From positions 1 through 7,730 of the forward strand of contig JASLHL010000054.1 in assembly GCA_030152225.1 (NCBI GenBank): a stretch of 7,730 nucleotides of DNA, given 5' to 3'. Source of the DNA: Flavobacterium sp. (lineage in GTDB: Bacteria; Bacteroidota; Bacteroidia; Flavobacteriales; Flavobacteriaceae). A program made the translations under genes and the position numbers. Positions 7,460-7,730 of the stretch are shown one piece after another. Each line of letters begins with the position of its first letter. The stretch's first letter is position 1. The notes beneath the pieces were generated by a model, which did no database searches, had not been told where the DNA came from, and saw only the letters and a program-made list of their open reading frames with translations.

Positions 7460-7730
7460 TTATTTTAATAAATCCGCTACGTATGGCATTAAAGCTAAGT
7501 GACGAGCTCTTTTTACCGCTACAGAAACTTTTCTTTGGTATTTCAAAGAAGTTCCAGTTAAACGACGAGGTAAGATTTTACCTTGCTCGTTAACGAATTT
7601 TAATAAGAAATCAGCATCTTTATAATCGATGTATTTGATTCCTGATTTTTTGAAACGACAATACTTTTTAGTTTTGTTTGTTTCTATGTTTAAAGGCGTT
7701 AGATATCTGATATCTCCGTCTTTTTTTCCT
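7460..7730 (-). CDS. rpsR: 30S ribosomal protein S18 (partial, N-terminus beyond the right edge)
   Basis: S18 sits on the 30S platform, forms a heterodimer with S6 and contacts 16S rRNA. I translated the minus strand back from the TAA at 7460-7462: 89 complete codons are visible, from [14 protein letters not shown] to MPYVADLLK. Key S18 features are [17 protein letters not shown], the region [20 protein letters not shown] and the ending [29 protein letters not shown] is the usual Y-K-D segment preceding FVNEQGKI. Only about 7-10 N-terminal residues should be missing, by comparison with the family's usual length. It is upstream of rplI on the same strand, and rpsF (S6) is expected just beyond the edge. 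Confidence 0.97.
   Translation of the reverse strand, partial: GKKDGDIRYLTPLNIETNKTKKYCRFKKSGIKYIDYKDADFLLKFVNEQGKILPRRLTGTSLKYQRKVSVAVKRARHLALMPYVADLLK

Overview
The window is ordinary chromosomal DNA from a Bacteroidota, most likely a Flavobacteriaceae member; Myroides or a close relative is a tentative guess. The DNA is AT-rich. Several start sites carry the Bacteroidota-type -7 element TAnnTTTG, and Shine-Dalgarno sequences are scarce. The gene order DUF6495 - ligA - DUF6913 - dapA leading toward a BamD-like lipoprotein is, from memory, a typical flavobacterial arrangement. Assignments rest on recognised motifs and recalled synteny; no database search was run.

Left part (1-5230), all on the minus strand and so read right to left. 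A likely operon starts at a promoter near 5223-5230 and runs DUF6495 protein, NAD+-dependent DNA ligase (ligA), DUF6913 protein, dapA and a non-haem ferritin. Gaps are 8, 64, 6 and 4 nt, and a strong hairpin terminator follows the ferritin gene. Next comes a small two-helix membrane protein with a PH-like soluble tail, which has its own terminator. The U-tract of that terminator contains the -33 box of a near-consensus promoter. That promoter drives a lipoprotein whose first 18 residues are at the left edge, probably bamD.

Middle (5231-6947). A divergent intergenic region carries promoters in both directions. A DinB-like four-helix protein on the plus strand converges on a WYL-domain transcriptional regulator on the minus strand, and the two share one bidirectional terminator. 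The regulator's leader holds a perfect 10-bp direct repeat that could be an autoregulatory operator.

Right part (6900-7730), minus strand. This is the 3' end of a ribosomal protein operon: rpsR (S18, 5' end cut by the window edge) and rplI (L9), closed by a perfect 12-bp-stem terminator. The rpsR-rplI spacer can fold into two mutually exclusive hairpins.

How the genes work together: the window mixes housekeeping functions (DNA joining, lysine/meso-diaminopimelate synthesis, translation, probable outer-membrane assembly) with iron storage and one local regulator. I found no mobile element, CRISPR array, RNA gene, phage gene or defence system. The points worth checking are regulatory details and a few poorly characterised or variant proteins. 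I do not see a convincing undescribed system here.
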